Assembly: GCA_026004035.1 (NCBI GenBank)
Contig: BPII01000020.1
Span: forward strand, 1-44,613
DNA length: 44,613 bases
Direction of reading: 5' to 3'
Source: Candidatus Sericytochromatia bacterium
GTDB taxonomy: Bacteria; Cyanobacteriota; Sericytochromatia; UBA7694; JACMQJ01
Both the position numbers and the translations under genes were made by a program. This document shows positions 27,624-37,273 of the stretch, piece by piece (position 1 is the first letter of the stretch; each line of letters opens with the position of its first letter). The notes beneath the pieces were generated by a model, which was not told where the DNA came from, searched no databases, and saw only the letters and a program-made list of their open reading frames with translations.

Positions 27624-28843
27624 TATTTTACCTTAATTTCTGATAATATATAATTTCTTAAGTTTTCAGCTAATTCAGTGTTTTTAATTTTAGAAATAAT
27701 ATTTTCAATATTACCTTCTATTATAATATTTTCAGCTTGTTTTATATCAAATCCCCTACTCATAAGATAGAATAGTTCTTCTGTATTGACAGGACCTAGA
27801 CTAACTCCATGTGAGCAAGAAACATCATCAGCTAGTATTTCTAAATTTGGTATAGCTTCAGCTTTAGCTTTTCTACTTAATAAAAGATTTTTTATTAATT
27901 GATGAGCTGAAGTTTGTAATGCTTGTTTTTCTATACGAACAAATCCATTATGAGAGGATTCAGCTTTATCATTTAAAATAACTTCAAAGTGTAATTTACT
28001 TTCTGAATTGCCTACTAAATGATCTTGTAAAGTTTCATGTTGAAAAACTTGTTCTTTATTTCCTAATACTAGTCCTAATATTTCAGAACTTGCACCTGTA
28101 TTATTTGAATAAACTCTTATATTTTCATAAGAAAATTGAGAACCTAAAGACAATGAAAAAATATTTAATTTTGAATTTTTTGATAAATTAGCTCTTTGTA
28201 ATGAAAAATTAAAAGCATTATAATCAAAATTTTGTAAATGAATATAATCTAATTGAGCATTATCTTTTAAATATATATCATTTATTCCACTTACCAAATA
28301 AAAATCTTTAGTATTTTTAGATTTATACTCATCTATTATTGTTAATTTACTATTATCTTCTAGTACTATTAATGTTTTATAAAAATTTTTACTCTTACCA
28401 TTTACAATAGATTTCAAAATATGTATAGGTAATTTTATCTCAATGTCTTTTGGTATGTATATAAATACACCATCATTATAAAGAGCTTCAGCTAAAAAAG
28501 TAAATCTTGAATCACTTGAATTAAATATGTTTTTATTTAAGTAAGGTTTGACTAATTCTTCATTTTCATAAATAGCCTCTTTTAGAGACTTAATTATAAC
28601 ACCATCTTCTATATTATCATTAGCTCCAAAAACAAATTTATATTCACTATCCCAATAGCTTTCTATATTTCCAAAATCATTTTTATTTTCTAAATTATCA
28701 AATTCCATACTTTCTATAACATCTCTAAATTTTTCTTTAGGTGTATTAGAAAGGTTATAAAAATTTTCTAAAGCGCACTCTTTTTTTTCTTTTAACCAAT
28801 CAGGAAATTCACAAATTATTTCTTTTTCAAGTAAATTATTCAT
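27623..28843 (-). CDS. sufD: SufD scaffold subunit
   Basis: SufD pairs with SufB on the SufBC2D scaffold that builds Fe-S clusters. The protein shows the right-handed beta-helix core and C-terminal family blocks VFQHETLQDHLVGN, the conserved DDVSCSHGVSLGPV (with the interface His) and [11 protein letters not shown]. At 406 residues it is normal. It begins one base after sufB and ends with its last base shared with the Rieske start. No anomaly is seen. Confidence 0.93.
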   Translation of the reverse strand: MNNLLEKEIICEFPDWLKEKKECALENFYNLSNTPKEKFRDVIESMEFDNLENKNDFGNIESYWDSEYKFVFGANDNIEDGVIIKSLKEAIYENEELVKPYLNKNIFNSSDSRFTFLAEALYNDGVFIYIPKDIEIKLPIHILKSIVNGKSKNFYKTLIVLEDNSKLTIIDEYKSKNTKDFYLVSGINDIYLKDNAQLDYIHLQNFDYNAFNFSLQRANLSKNSKLNIFSLSLGSQFSYENIRVYSNNTGASSEILGLVLGNKEQVFQHETLQDHLVGNSESKLHFEVILNDKAESSHNGFVRIEKQALQTSAHQLIKNLLLSRKAKAEAIPNLEILADDVSCSHGVSLGPVNTEELFYLMSRGFDIKQAENIIIEGNIENIISKIKNTELAENLRNYILSEIKVK

Positions 28844-28844
28844 A

Positions 28845-30266
28845 TTAGCCTACTGCTCCTTCCATTTCAAGTTGTATTAGTTTATTTAGTTCAACTGCAT
28901 ATTCCATTGGTAATTCTTTCGTAAAAGGTTCAACAAATCCATTTACAATCATAGATTTTGCTTCACTTTCAGAAAGTCCTCTTGACATTAAGTAAAATAA
29001 TTGTTCTTCACCTACTTTACTTACTGTTGCTTCATGTTCTACTATTACATCTTTTTGTTCCTCTACTTGCATAGTTGGATATGTATCTGACCTTGAATTT
29101 GTATTTAATAAAAGTGCATCACAAACTACATGACTTTTACAATTCGTAGCACCTGGTAAAACTTTTATAAGTCCTCTATAAGAACTTCTACCATTGTTTT
29201 TTGATATTGATTTTGATGTAATTATAGATGAAGTGTTAGGTGCTGCATGTATAATTTTTGCTCCCGCATCTTGATGTTGATTTGTGCTTGCCATAGCAAT
29301 AGAAAGAATTTCACCTCTAGCACCTTCACCTAATAAATAAACAGCAGGATATTTCATTGTTAATTTAGAACCTAGATTTCCATCAACCCATTCAACAGTA
29401 GCATTTTTATAAGCATAAGCTCTTTTTGTTACTAAGTTATAAACATTATTTGACCAATTTTGTATTGTTGTATATCTTATTTTAGCACCTTCCATTGCTA
29501 TTAATTCAACAACAGCTGAATGTAAAGAATCACTACTATAAGTTGGTGCTGTACATCCCTCTATATAATGAACATAACTACCAGGTTCAGCAATTATTAA
29601 TGTTCTTTCAAATTGTCCCATATTTTCAGTATTTATTCTGAAATATGCTTGTAATGGAATCTCAACATGAACTCCTTTAGGAACATATACAAAACTTCCA
29701 CCACTCCAAACAGCAGAGTTTAAAGCAGCAAATTTATTATCAGTAGGAGGAATAACAGTCCCAAAATATTTTCTTACTATATCTTCATATTCTCTTAATC
29801 CTGTGTCCATGTCAGTAAAAATAACGCCTATTTTTTCTAAGTCTTCTCTTATGGAATGATAAACAACATCAGATTCATATTGAGCAGTTACACCAGCTAA
29901 AAATTTTCTTTCAGCTTCAGGTATTCCTAATCTATCAAAAGTCTTTTTTATTTCTTCAGGAACTTCATTCCAATCTCTACCTTGTTTTTCTGTTGATTTA
30001 ACATAATAATGTATATCGTCAAAATTTATTTGATTTAATAATTCTGTATTACCCCAGTTTGGCATAGGTTTACTATAAAAAATATCTAGAGCTTTTAGTC
30101 TAAATTCTGTCATCCATTTAGGTTCTTTTTTTAATTTAACTGAAATTTCTTCTACTATTTCTTTACTTAATCCTTTTTTAGCTTTATAAACATAATTTTC
30201 TTCAGAATCCCTAAAGTTATATTTATAATTATCAATTCCTATGTTTTCTGTTAATATCGTATTCAT
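28845..30266 (-). CDS. sufB: SufB scaffold subunit
   Basis: SufB is the main scaffold of the SUF complex and receives sulfur from SufE. Typical blocks are the N-terminal [62 protein letters not shown] and the C-terminal [12 protein letters not shown] with SRSDTYPTM and [13 protein letters not shown]. The length of 473 residues is normal. A strong GGGAGG lies just upstream of the start, and the gene is preceded by sufC with an 11-base gap. Confidence 0.95.
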   Translation of the reverse strand: MNTILTENIGIDNYKYNFRDSEENYVYKAKKGLSKEIVEEISVKLKKEPKWMTEFRLKALDIFYSKPMPNWGNTELLNQINFDDIHYYVKSTEKQGRDWNEVPEEIKKTFDRLGIPEAERKFLAGVTAQYESDVVYHSIREDLEKIGVIFTDMDTGLREYEDIVRKYFGTVIPPTDNKFAALNSAVWSGGSFVYVPKGVHVEIPLQAYFRINTENMGQFERTLIIAEPGSYVHYIEGCTAPTYSSDSLHSAVVELIAMEGAKIRYTTIQNWSNNVYNLVTKRAYAYKNATVEWVDGNLGSKLTMKYPAVYLLGEGARGEILSIAMASTNQHQDAGAKIIHAAPNTSSIITSKSISKNNGRSSYRGLIKVLPGATNCKSHVVCDALLLNTNSRSDTYPTMQVEEQKDVIVEHEATVSKVGEEQLFYLMSRGLSESEAKSMIVNGFVEPFTKELPMEYAVELNKLIQLEMEGAVG

Positions 30267-30277
30267 TTTATCCTCCC

Positions 30278-31040
30278 TTAAACAGTAGTTAAAATTTCTT
30301 CTGAAGAAACTTTTAACCAGTCATAACCTTGTGAATCTATTTTTTCAACTAATTCTTCATTACCTGATTTAACGATTTTACCATCCATTATTACATGAAC
30401 AAATTGAGGTCTTACATATTCAAGCATTCTTTTATAATGAGTAATTATTATTACTGACATGTCATTATTTATTATCTTGTTTATACCTTCACAAACTGTT
30501 TTCAAAGCTGTTACATCTAATCCTGAATCTGTTTCATCAAGTAGAGCTAACTTTGGCTCAAATAAAGCCATTTGAAGTATTTCATTTCTTTTTTTCTCTC
30601 CTCCAGAAAAACCATCATTTAAATATCTTTTTATAAAAGATTGTTTTATATCTAATAATTTCATTTTTTCTTTTAGTAATTTTTTAAACTCTGAAACAGG
30701 TATTTCTTCACCTCTTATTGAAGAAAGCATATTTTTTAAAAAATTAAATATTCTTACACCAGGTATTGAAAGAGGATATTGAAACGCTAAAAATATACCT
30801 TTTTTAGCTCTTTGGTCAGGGCTTAATTCTGTAATATCTTCTCCTTTAAAAAATATTTTACCTTTAGTTATTTTATATTTTGGATGTCCCATTATAACAT
30901 TAGATAAAGTACTTTTACCTGAACCATTTGGTCCCATCAAAGCATGAACTTCACCCTTTTCCTATTTCAAGATTTACACCTTTTAATATTTCCTTATCTT
31001 CAACACTAACATGTAAATCTTCTATTAATAAAAAACTCAT
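30278..31040 (-). CDS. sufC: SufC ATPase (one frameshift)
   Basis: SufC is the ABC-type ATPase of the scaffold complex. Its Walker [10 protein letters not shown], signature FSGGEKKR and Walker [13 protein letters not shown] are intact. The true start is ATG 31040 (MSFLLIEDL), with AGGAGG upstream. The frame breaks after [12 protein letters not shown] where a CCC run on the plus strand (30954-30956) has one base too many; deleting one joins it to [10 protein letters not shown]. Repaired length is about 254 residues. As SUF would be the only Fe-S system visible, a true loss is unlikely, so sequence error or rescue at expression is favoured. Nine bases separate it from the regulator. Confidence 0.88.
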
Positions 31041-31048
31041 ATTTCCTC

Positions 31049-31516
31049 CTAAACTTTTGATAACTCTTTAAATTGTTTTTCAAGATTTTTTGAAATACTA
31101 TCTTCATCTTTTAATAAATCATAAAGACTTGTATTATCAAGAACTTGATATATATACTTATATATATTCATCCAAATAGGTCTTATTCCACATTGCAATG
31201 AATTCTTACACTCATCACTAGTTCCAGAAAAATTATTACAAATATCACTTACAAAAAAACCATCAACCTCTCTTATAACATTACCTACAAAAATTTTGTC
31301 AGGTGAATCTGAAAGAATATAACCACCTTTTGTTCCTCTTATACTCTTTACAAAACCTGATTTTGATAATTTTTGTAATATCTTTTCTGTATAAGCTGGT
31401 GATATAAGTTCTTTTGAAGATATTTCTTCAGATGACAAAGGTATTCCTTTGTTGTAATTCCTTGCCAATTGAAGTAAGCATCTCAATGCATACTCTTCTA
31501 AAGCCGATACTTTCAT
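31049..31516 (-). CDS. Rrf2-family transcription regulator, probable SUF operon controller
   Basis: A 155-residue Rrf2/IscR-type winged-helix regulator, with EYALRCLLQLA at the N-terminus, a recognition helix around TEKILQKLSKSGFVKSIRG and GGYILS. Three Cys in the C-terminal effector region, C93, C103 and C109, are arranged C-x9-C-x5-C (IscR has C-x5-C-x5-C), which could bind a [2Fe-2S] cluster. Being first in the operon, it most likely represses it when Fe-S clusters are plentiful. A 20-base dyad overlaps the predicted -35 just upstream. An AAGG site precedes the start. Confidence 0.85.
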   Translation of the reverse strand: MKVSALEEYALRCLLQLARNYNKGIPLSSEEISSKELISPAYTEKILQKLSKSGFVKSIRGTKGGYILSDSPDKIFVGNVIREVDGFFVSDICNNFSGTSDECKNSLQCGIRPIWMNIYKYIYQVLDNTSLYDLLKDEDSISKNLEKQFKELSKV

Positions 31517-31561
31517 TTATACTAACCTTAATAAATAATTAAATTCAGATTTTTTAATCTT

Positions 31562-31602
31562 ATTTTATATAATAACATAAATCAGACAAAATTGTATGAT
31601 TT
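31562..31602 (-). promoter_or_regulatory. SUF operon promoter with overlapping dyad operator
   Basis: On the minus strand a TTGTCT (31584-31589) and TAAAAT (31562-31567) with a 16-base spacer form a plausible promoter about 40 bases ahead of the rrf2 start. A dyad covers the -35: arms ATCAGACAA (31581-31589) and TTGTATGAT (31592-31600) match at 8 of 9 positions around AA, and extend by two more bases each side. Such a site fits binding by a dimeric Rrf2 regulator, giving autoregulation, and could also affect the divergent glycosyltransferase gene. Confidence 0.45.
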
Positions 31603-31677
31603 TAAGAAAAGTTTAAGAAAATTATTATTTCTAGTTTTTACTTTTTTAATATAAAACTTGCTATAAAATATATTCAA

Positions 31678-32605
31678 ATGATAGTTGTAAAAACAAAACC
31701 TTATGATTTAATTTCATATCAAGCAATTTATGAATTTGAAGAATCTTTTTCTAATTTTGAAAATATAACTTATACAATAGAAAAAGGCTCAAATAAGATA
31801 GTTAAAAGAATACTAAATCTTATTATAAAAAATAAAGTAATAAAATATTTACCATTATTTAATAACTCAAATAAAGAAAATGTATTTATTATATTAATGA
31901 ATATAAACAATCTGTATAAGTTATTTTCAATATATTTAAAAAATAAAAATATTTCTCTTTACATATACGATTTATTGAAAAGTCAATATAATTTCTTTTT
32001 TGACATAACCAACTATTTAGAAATAAAGAATATATTTTTCTCTTCAAAAGATACCGCTGATTTTTTTTAATCAAAACTATAAATCAAAATCAAAAACAAA
32101 TTACTATTGGTTACCTGAAGCAATAAAGCCTGAAGAATACCACTATGAAGACTATTCTAAAAAAGATATTGATATTATAAGCTTTGGTAGAAGATATAAC
32201 TTGTACCATGAGAAAATATTAGATAGTAATTTTAAATATATTTATAATAAATTTAAAACACATAAAGATTTAGTAAATTCTTTAGCAAAATCAAAAATCT
32301 CAATATGTTTTTCATCTGATTTAACAAATCCTAATCACTTTGAAGATATTTCAAAAATAACTATGAGATATTTTCAATCTATGATTTGTAAATGCTTAAT
32401 ATTAGGAAATGCTCCTAACGATATGAAATATTTGTTTAATTATAATCCTGTAATAGAAGCTAATTTAGAAAAACCAATTAAACAAATAGAGGATATATTA
32501 TCAAACTACAATAAGTATATTGATTTAATAGAAACAAATTATAATGAAGTTATTAATAAGCATAAATATTATGATAGAATAAAATTAATATTACAAATAT
32601 TTTGA
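31678..32605 (+). CDS. CgeB-type glycosyltransferase (one frameshift)
   Basis: A two-domain glycosyltransferase-like protein of about 308 residues once one T is dropped from the T8 run at 32061-32068 (joining DTADFF to NQNYKSKSK). The N-terminal half is unassigned and has an FNILTY-like Rossmann look. The C-terminal half resembles the family 1 type called CgeB: FGRRYNLYHEKILDSNF, then the block LAKSKISICFSSDLTNP, RYFQSMICKCLILGN and LFNYNPVIEANLE. No membrane helix or signal. No ribosome site precedes the ATG; a TATAAA is 11 bases upstream. Sugar and acceptor are unknown. It precedes the GlgA-like gene by 42 bases. Confidence 0.65.
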
Positions 32606-32647
32606 TAATATTTATAATTTATTTAACCTTTTTTTGATTTTTTTAAT

Positions 32648-34048
32648 ATGAAAATATTTTTTTTACTTACTGAGTATTCTCCAATAATAGCTCATGGTGA
32701 TCTATCAGAAATAACATACAAAATTATTAAAAATATATCTAATAATGGTATAGAAATAGAAATATTTATGCCACTTTATAGAAATATAATTAGTAGTAAA
32801 AAAAAAATTAGAACCTTTAGTTTTAAAAGATAAAACTAATTATAAGATTATAAAAAAATAATAAAGTAGAATATTTTTTTGATTATTATGATAATATAAA
32901 AGTTAATTTTGTAAAAAATTCATTCTATTTTACAAATAGGAGTAATATCTATGGTTATAAAGATGATACTTATAGATTTTCTTTCTTTTCATTATGTTTA
33001 TTAGAATATTTAAAAAATATTGAAGATAAAGTAATAGTTCATATATTTGATTGGCATTTTTGTATTTTACCTCTTTTGTTAAAAAACAATAGTATAAATA
33101 TACCAGTTATCTTAAATATGAATAATATAAAATTATCAAGGTATTACAGATGTTGAAATTTTAGATTTTCTTAAATTAGATAAGAATAAATATTTTAATT
33201 ATAAAGAATTAGAGTTTTTTGGAAAAGTAAATTTATTAAAAGCAGGATTAATTTATAGCTATAAAATAATATTCTATTCAGAAGTTTATAAAAATTCTCT
33301 TATGCAAAGTAATTACTTATCAAAAGGACTAAGTGAATTATTATTCTCATTAAAAAATAAAATTAAATGTATATCATTAGGTATTGATGATATTTTTAAT
33401 CCTGAAACTGATGATTTAATTTACAAAAAATATTCTGTTGATAATTTACTGGATAAAATTTTTTGTAAAATAGAACTTCAAAAAAGTTTAAATTTGCCTA
33501 TTCATACAGAAATACCTATTATAGTTATTCCTTCAATATATATGACTGATGATGAAATAATATTAATAAATTCAATAATACCATACACTATGAGAATGGA
33601 AATACAAATAATAATAATAGGAAATAAACTATCTGATTTCGAAAATAATATAAATAAATTATCTTTAGGGATAAATTGCTCAATAATATCAGTAGATTTT
33701 AATATTGAAAATTTAAGAAAAGTCTTTTCAGGGTCTGATATATTTCTTGATATATCACCTACAGGTAGCAACGAATATTTGTTAAAAATAGCCTTAAAAT
33801 ATGGATTAATACCTATTGTTTTAAAAGAATATGATTATTTAAATATAGGTGATAATAGATTCAGAATATTTAACTTTACAACTGAAGATTTAATAAATAC
33901 AATAAAATATACAATAAATAAATATTATTATTTTAGTAAGTGGAATGAAATGGTAAAAAATGTTATGAAGTTAGATTATTCTTGGCTCAATACTACAAGT
34001 AGTTATATGAATTTATATAAAAGTATATATGATAAAGTTTATAACTAG
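32648..34048 (+). CDS. Divergent glycogen/starch-synthase-like protein (three frameshifts)
   Basis: The reading MKIFFLLTEYSPIIAHGDLSEITYKI and later MPLYRNI matches the start of GT5 glycogen synthases, and IYGYKDDTYRFSFFSLC, VIVHIFDWHF, VILNMNNIKLSGITD, and GKVNLLKAGLIYSYKIIFYSEVY follow in the right order. Three one-base excesses break it: A10 at 32799-32808, A7 at 32852-32858 and AA at 33138-33139; repaired length is about 466 residues, usual for GlgA. Key blocks differ: the KxGGL loop that holds ADP-glucose reads AHGDL, THNxxxQG reads NMNNIKLSG, and the EPCGL block near the C-terminus is replaced by SPTGSNEYLL. It may be a related enzyme of other function or a decaying paralogue. Confidence 0.6.
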
Positions 34049-34987
34049 TATATTTTTAATCTTCATACTTTCATGCAATTTTAAAAATAATTTACTAGAA
34101 GAATACGCAACATTAGATTTTCATAAAGGTGATATTTGGAGTTTAGATTTTTCACCTAATAATAAACATTTAGTAAGTGGTTCAGCTGATTCAAAAATAG
34201 TTATATGGGATATTAATTTAAAGGATAAAATAAAAGTTTTTGAAGAGTTTTATAGAGCTGTTTATTCTGTGAAATATTCAAATTCTGGTGATTTTATAGT
34301 TGCTTCTTCCTATGATGGTTTGGTAAAGATAATAAGATTAAATGAAAATAAAGTTGATACTTACAAAGAGCATTTATTAGCAGTAAATAATATAGATATT
34401 CACAAGTCTGATAAGTTTGTTGTTAGTTCTGGTAGTGATGACAGAATAAAAGTTTGGAGTACAAGAAATTTAAAAACATTCTTTGACTTTCAAGCTAATA
34501 ATAATATTAAAATAAAAGTAAAGCATGTTAAATTTTCTCCTGATGGATATAAAGTTTTTTACGCAAATACAGATGGAACTTTAAAAATATTTAATTTAAA
34601 ACAAGATAAAATTGAAAAAATACTAGACTTAAAATCAGGTATTATAAGCTCAATAGATTTTTCACCAGATAGTAAAGAGTTTGCTTGTTCATTTTCAGAC
34701 AAGAAAATAAGAATATATGATAGTGTAACTTTAAAAGAAAAAAAATCGTTTTTGGCTCACAATTGGAATGTTGTACAAGTAAAGTATAGTAATAATGGTA
34801 AATATATTGCTAGTATAAGTCATGATATGAAGCTTAATTTATGGAATAGAAATGGTGAGTTATTGTATTCTATTTCACCTAATCTAAAAAATGCTTAATA
34901 CTTTATCTTTCTCACCTAATTCCAAGTTTATAGCTGTTGGTGGTAAAAAAAAACTATATAAAAGTCTATAAAATAAATGAAATGTAA
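34029..34987 (+). CDS. WD40-repeat lipoprotein, seven blades (two frameshifts)
   Basis: A signal peptide ending LSC, with lipobox Cys16, precedes about seven WD40 repeats: blocks such as DIWSLDFSPNNKHLVSGS, AVYSVKYSNSGD, VVSSGSDDRIKVWS, HVKFSPDGYKV, SIDFSPDSKEF and YIASISHDMKLNLW are visible. The unbroken frame stops at 34898; removing one base each from A6 (34886-34891) and A9 (34945-34953) adds a seventh blade ending YIKVYKINEM with TAA at 34985-34987. A seven-bladed propeller is the usual closed form. It is a surface-exposed binding scaffold with unknown partner. The start lies inside the end of the GlgA-like gene, overlapping by 20 bases, without a ribosome site. Confidence 0.72.
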
Positions 34988-35005
34988 AATAAAATTTAAG
35001 TAATT

Positions 35006-37207
35006 TTAAATAACAGGTTGAACAAGTTTAAAACCATCTATTGTGTCTCTTATTAAAAATAAGAAAAATTGTCCGTTTGGTATAAAAGCTTTTGGCGAAT
35101 TAAAAGAAAATAATGATTCTTTTTTAGTTATTTTTTCATAATATCTTAAAATTTCTGGGTAAATCTCATCACCTGAAATATATAAAACTGCTTTTATATT
35201 ATTATTACTAAACTTTTTAAAATTAATAACTTCATCTATTAAATTTTGTAATTCTGCTATATTACCTTTATTACTATATCTTGCTATCATTACTACTTTT
35301 TCATTGTTATCATAACCTACAATGTCAAAAATAACAGATTTACTATCAGCTATTTTTAAATTTTGTGCTAGTTTAATTGTTCTAAGATTCCATATCCAAG
35401 AAAAAGTATTTTTAATATTATTAAATTTTCCTCTTGATACTTTTATCAAAATATCTTTTATTAACCATTCTATCAATAAATATTGAGGAAAATTTTTAAC
35501 TATATCACTATATTTAATATTTTTACTTCCTAATGTCAATATTTTTTCATTTGCTCCTAATACAACTATCATTTCTGAATTTCTTACAGCTTCTTCTAGT
35601 AATTCTGGAATTATTTTATTTTCTTTCATTAAAGATAATTGTTTAAGAGTAGTTCCTACACCTTGAGATTTGCTTATTATTTCTATTGTAGAATCAATTA
35701 AAGCTCTTCTTAAACTTGAGCCAATAAGCTTTATTTCAGCTTCATAAACTTCTATATCCATTCTATTATCTTTGATTTGAGAATTTCTATTTGGCATAGA
35801 TAAAGTAAATATTTCTTTACCATCTATAAATCCTTTATATTTTATAAAATCTTTATGAATTATTTCTAAATGTCCATTTAGCTTTTCATAATTTACTTTT
35901 TCTAGTATATGTTCTAAATCATTCTCACTACAACTAGGATGTTTTGCAAGTAAAATACCATTACCTAGTATAGATGATAAAATAACTAAAGTTTCTTTTT
36001 CAGATTCTGAAGGTATGCAAGATTTTATATCAACTTTTGTAATATCAGCTGTTACTTCATAAGCTTCGGTAGAAATTTTGTCTGGATTATTAGAAACAGC
36101 TCCTATTAATAAACCATTATAGGATAATAAAATTACTCTATCACTTACAATTAATGCTTGTGATAAAGATTCGTTTTTATACAAAACTTCTAAAAGAGGT
36201 TTATTTCCTATATTTTCAACTTTCCAAGTTTGAATTAACCTATAAACAAGTGAATATAAATTTAAATTATCTATTCCATCAACTAATGAAAACTCTATTG
36301 ATTTATTAAAAAATGTTTTAGATATCATACTACTACTTGAAGATGTAGTTGTCGTTGAAACACCACCTTTCAGTTTGAATAGAAAATTATTTAAATCTTC
36401 AGCAAATTCACTAGCTCTTTGGTATCTTTGGTCAGGATCTTTTTCAATAGCCTTCATAACTATTTGGTCAAGTTCATAAGGTATATTTTTATTATATTTA
36501 CTAGGCGGTTCTGGTATAGCTTGCATTATTTTACTTATAATACTAGCTACATTATCACCATCATAAGGAAATTTACCTGTTAATAACTCATATAAACTCA
36601 CTCCTAAAGAATAAATATCAGCTCTTTTATCAACTTTTTTAGCATTAATTAATTGCTCTGGAGAAATATATAAAACACTTCCTAATATAGTTCCTGCCTG
36701 TGTTAGCTGTGATTGTGATTCTTGTATTCTTGCAATTCCAAAATCCATTAATTTTACATTACCATTATCTAGTAAAATAATATTAGCTGGTTTTATATCT
36801 CTGTGAATAATTCCGTTTTGATGTGCAAAATCAAGAGCATTACAAACACTTATTATAGATTTTACTACTAATTCTATTGATAATGGAGAATTGAATTTTA
36901 AAAGATGTGCTAAATCTCTGCCCTTTAATAATTCCATTACCATATAGTTTTTATCATTTTCTGTTCCAAAATCATAAATGCTCACTATATTAGGATGATT
37001 TAATTTTGCTATTGCTTTTGCTTCTGTTTTAAACCTTTCTACTAATTCTTGATGTGATGCTTGAGTTAATTTATCAGTTTCTTCACCTAAATTTTCTATG
37101 ACCTTTATAGCAACTTCTCTCTCAAGTTTTGGGTCAAAACCTTTATAGACTACTCCCATTCCACCTCTTCCAAGTTCGCCTATAACTTCATAACCACCAA
37201 TTTTCAA
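35006..37207 (-). CDS. Hanks-type serine/threonine kinase with long unassigned C-terminus
   Basis: The kinase domain (about 1-275) is complete: glycine loop GRGGMGVVYKG, Lys35 in VAIK, catalytic HRDIKPAN (Asp137), DFG at 155-157, and activation-loop GTILGSVLYISPEQ. The start is TTG 37207, backed by AGAGGAG 10 bases upstream. After a Ser/Thr linker (about 285-295) come some 440 residues without PASTA repeats or a membrane helix. The part near 440-470 (YEKLNGHLEIIHKDF, KGFIDGKEIF) faintly resembles DUF4388, and the last 130 (SVIFDIVGYDNNEKVVMIARY, then LQNLIDEVINF) alternate strands and helices like a nuclease fold. These assignments are guesses. No phosphatase gene is adjacent; targets are unknown. 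Confidence 0.85.
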   Translation of the reverse strand: MKIGGYEVIGELGRGGMGVVYKGFDPKLEREVAIKVIENLGEETDKLTQASHQELVERFKTEAKAIAKLNHPNIVSIYDFGTENDKNYMVMELLKGRDLAHLLKFNSPLSIELVVKSIISVCNALDFAHQNGIIHRDIKPANIILLDNGNVKLMDFGIARIQESQSQLTQAGTILGSVLYISPEQLINAKKVDKRADIYSLGVSLYELLTGKFPYDGDNVASIISKIMQAIPEPPSKYNKNIPYELDQIVMKAIEKDPDQRYQRASEFAEDLNNFLFKLKGGVSTTTTSSSSSMISKTFFNKSIEFSLVDGIDNLNLYSLVYRLIQTWKVENIGNKPLLEVLYKNESLSQALIVSDRVILLSYNGLLIGAVSNNPDKISTEAYEVTADITKVDIKSCIPSESEKETLVILSSILGNGILLAKHPSCSENDLEHILEKVNYEKLNGHLEIIHKDFIKYKGFIDGKEIFTLSMPNRNSQIKDNRMDIEVYEAEIKLIGSSLRRALIDSTIEIISKSQGVGTTLKQLSLMKENKIIPELLEEAVRNSEMIVVLGANEKILTLGSKNIKYSDIVKNFPQYLLIEWLIKDILIKVSRGKFNNIKNTFSWIWNLRTIKLAQNLKIADSKSVIFDIVGYDNNEKVVMIARYSNKGNIAELQNLIDEVINFKKFSNNNIKAVLYISGDEIYPEILRYYEKITKKESLFSFNSPKAFIPNGQFFLFLIRDTIDGFKLVQPVI

Positions 37208-37273
37208 GTCAAAATATCTCCTCTTATATTAGAAATTTGATAATTTAAATTATATAACAATAAATTTAATATT

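Noticed and set aside
33502..33771. Open frame on the minus strand inside the GlgA-like gene
   Set aside because: It is a shadow of a gene with clear family blocks on the other strand.
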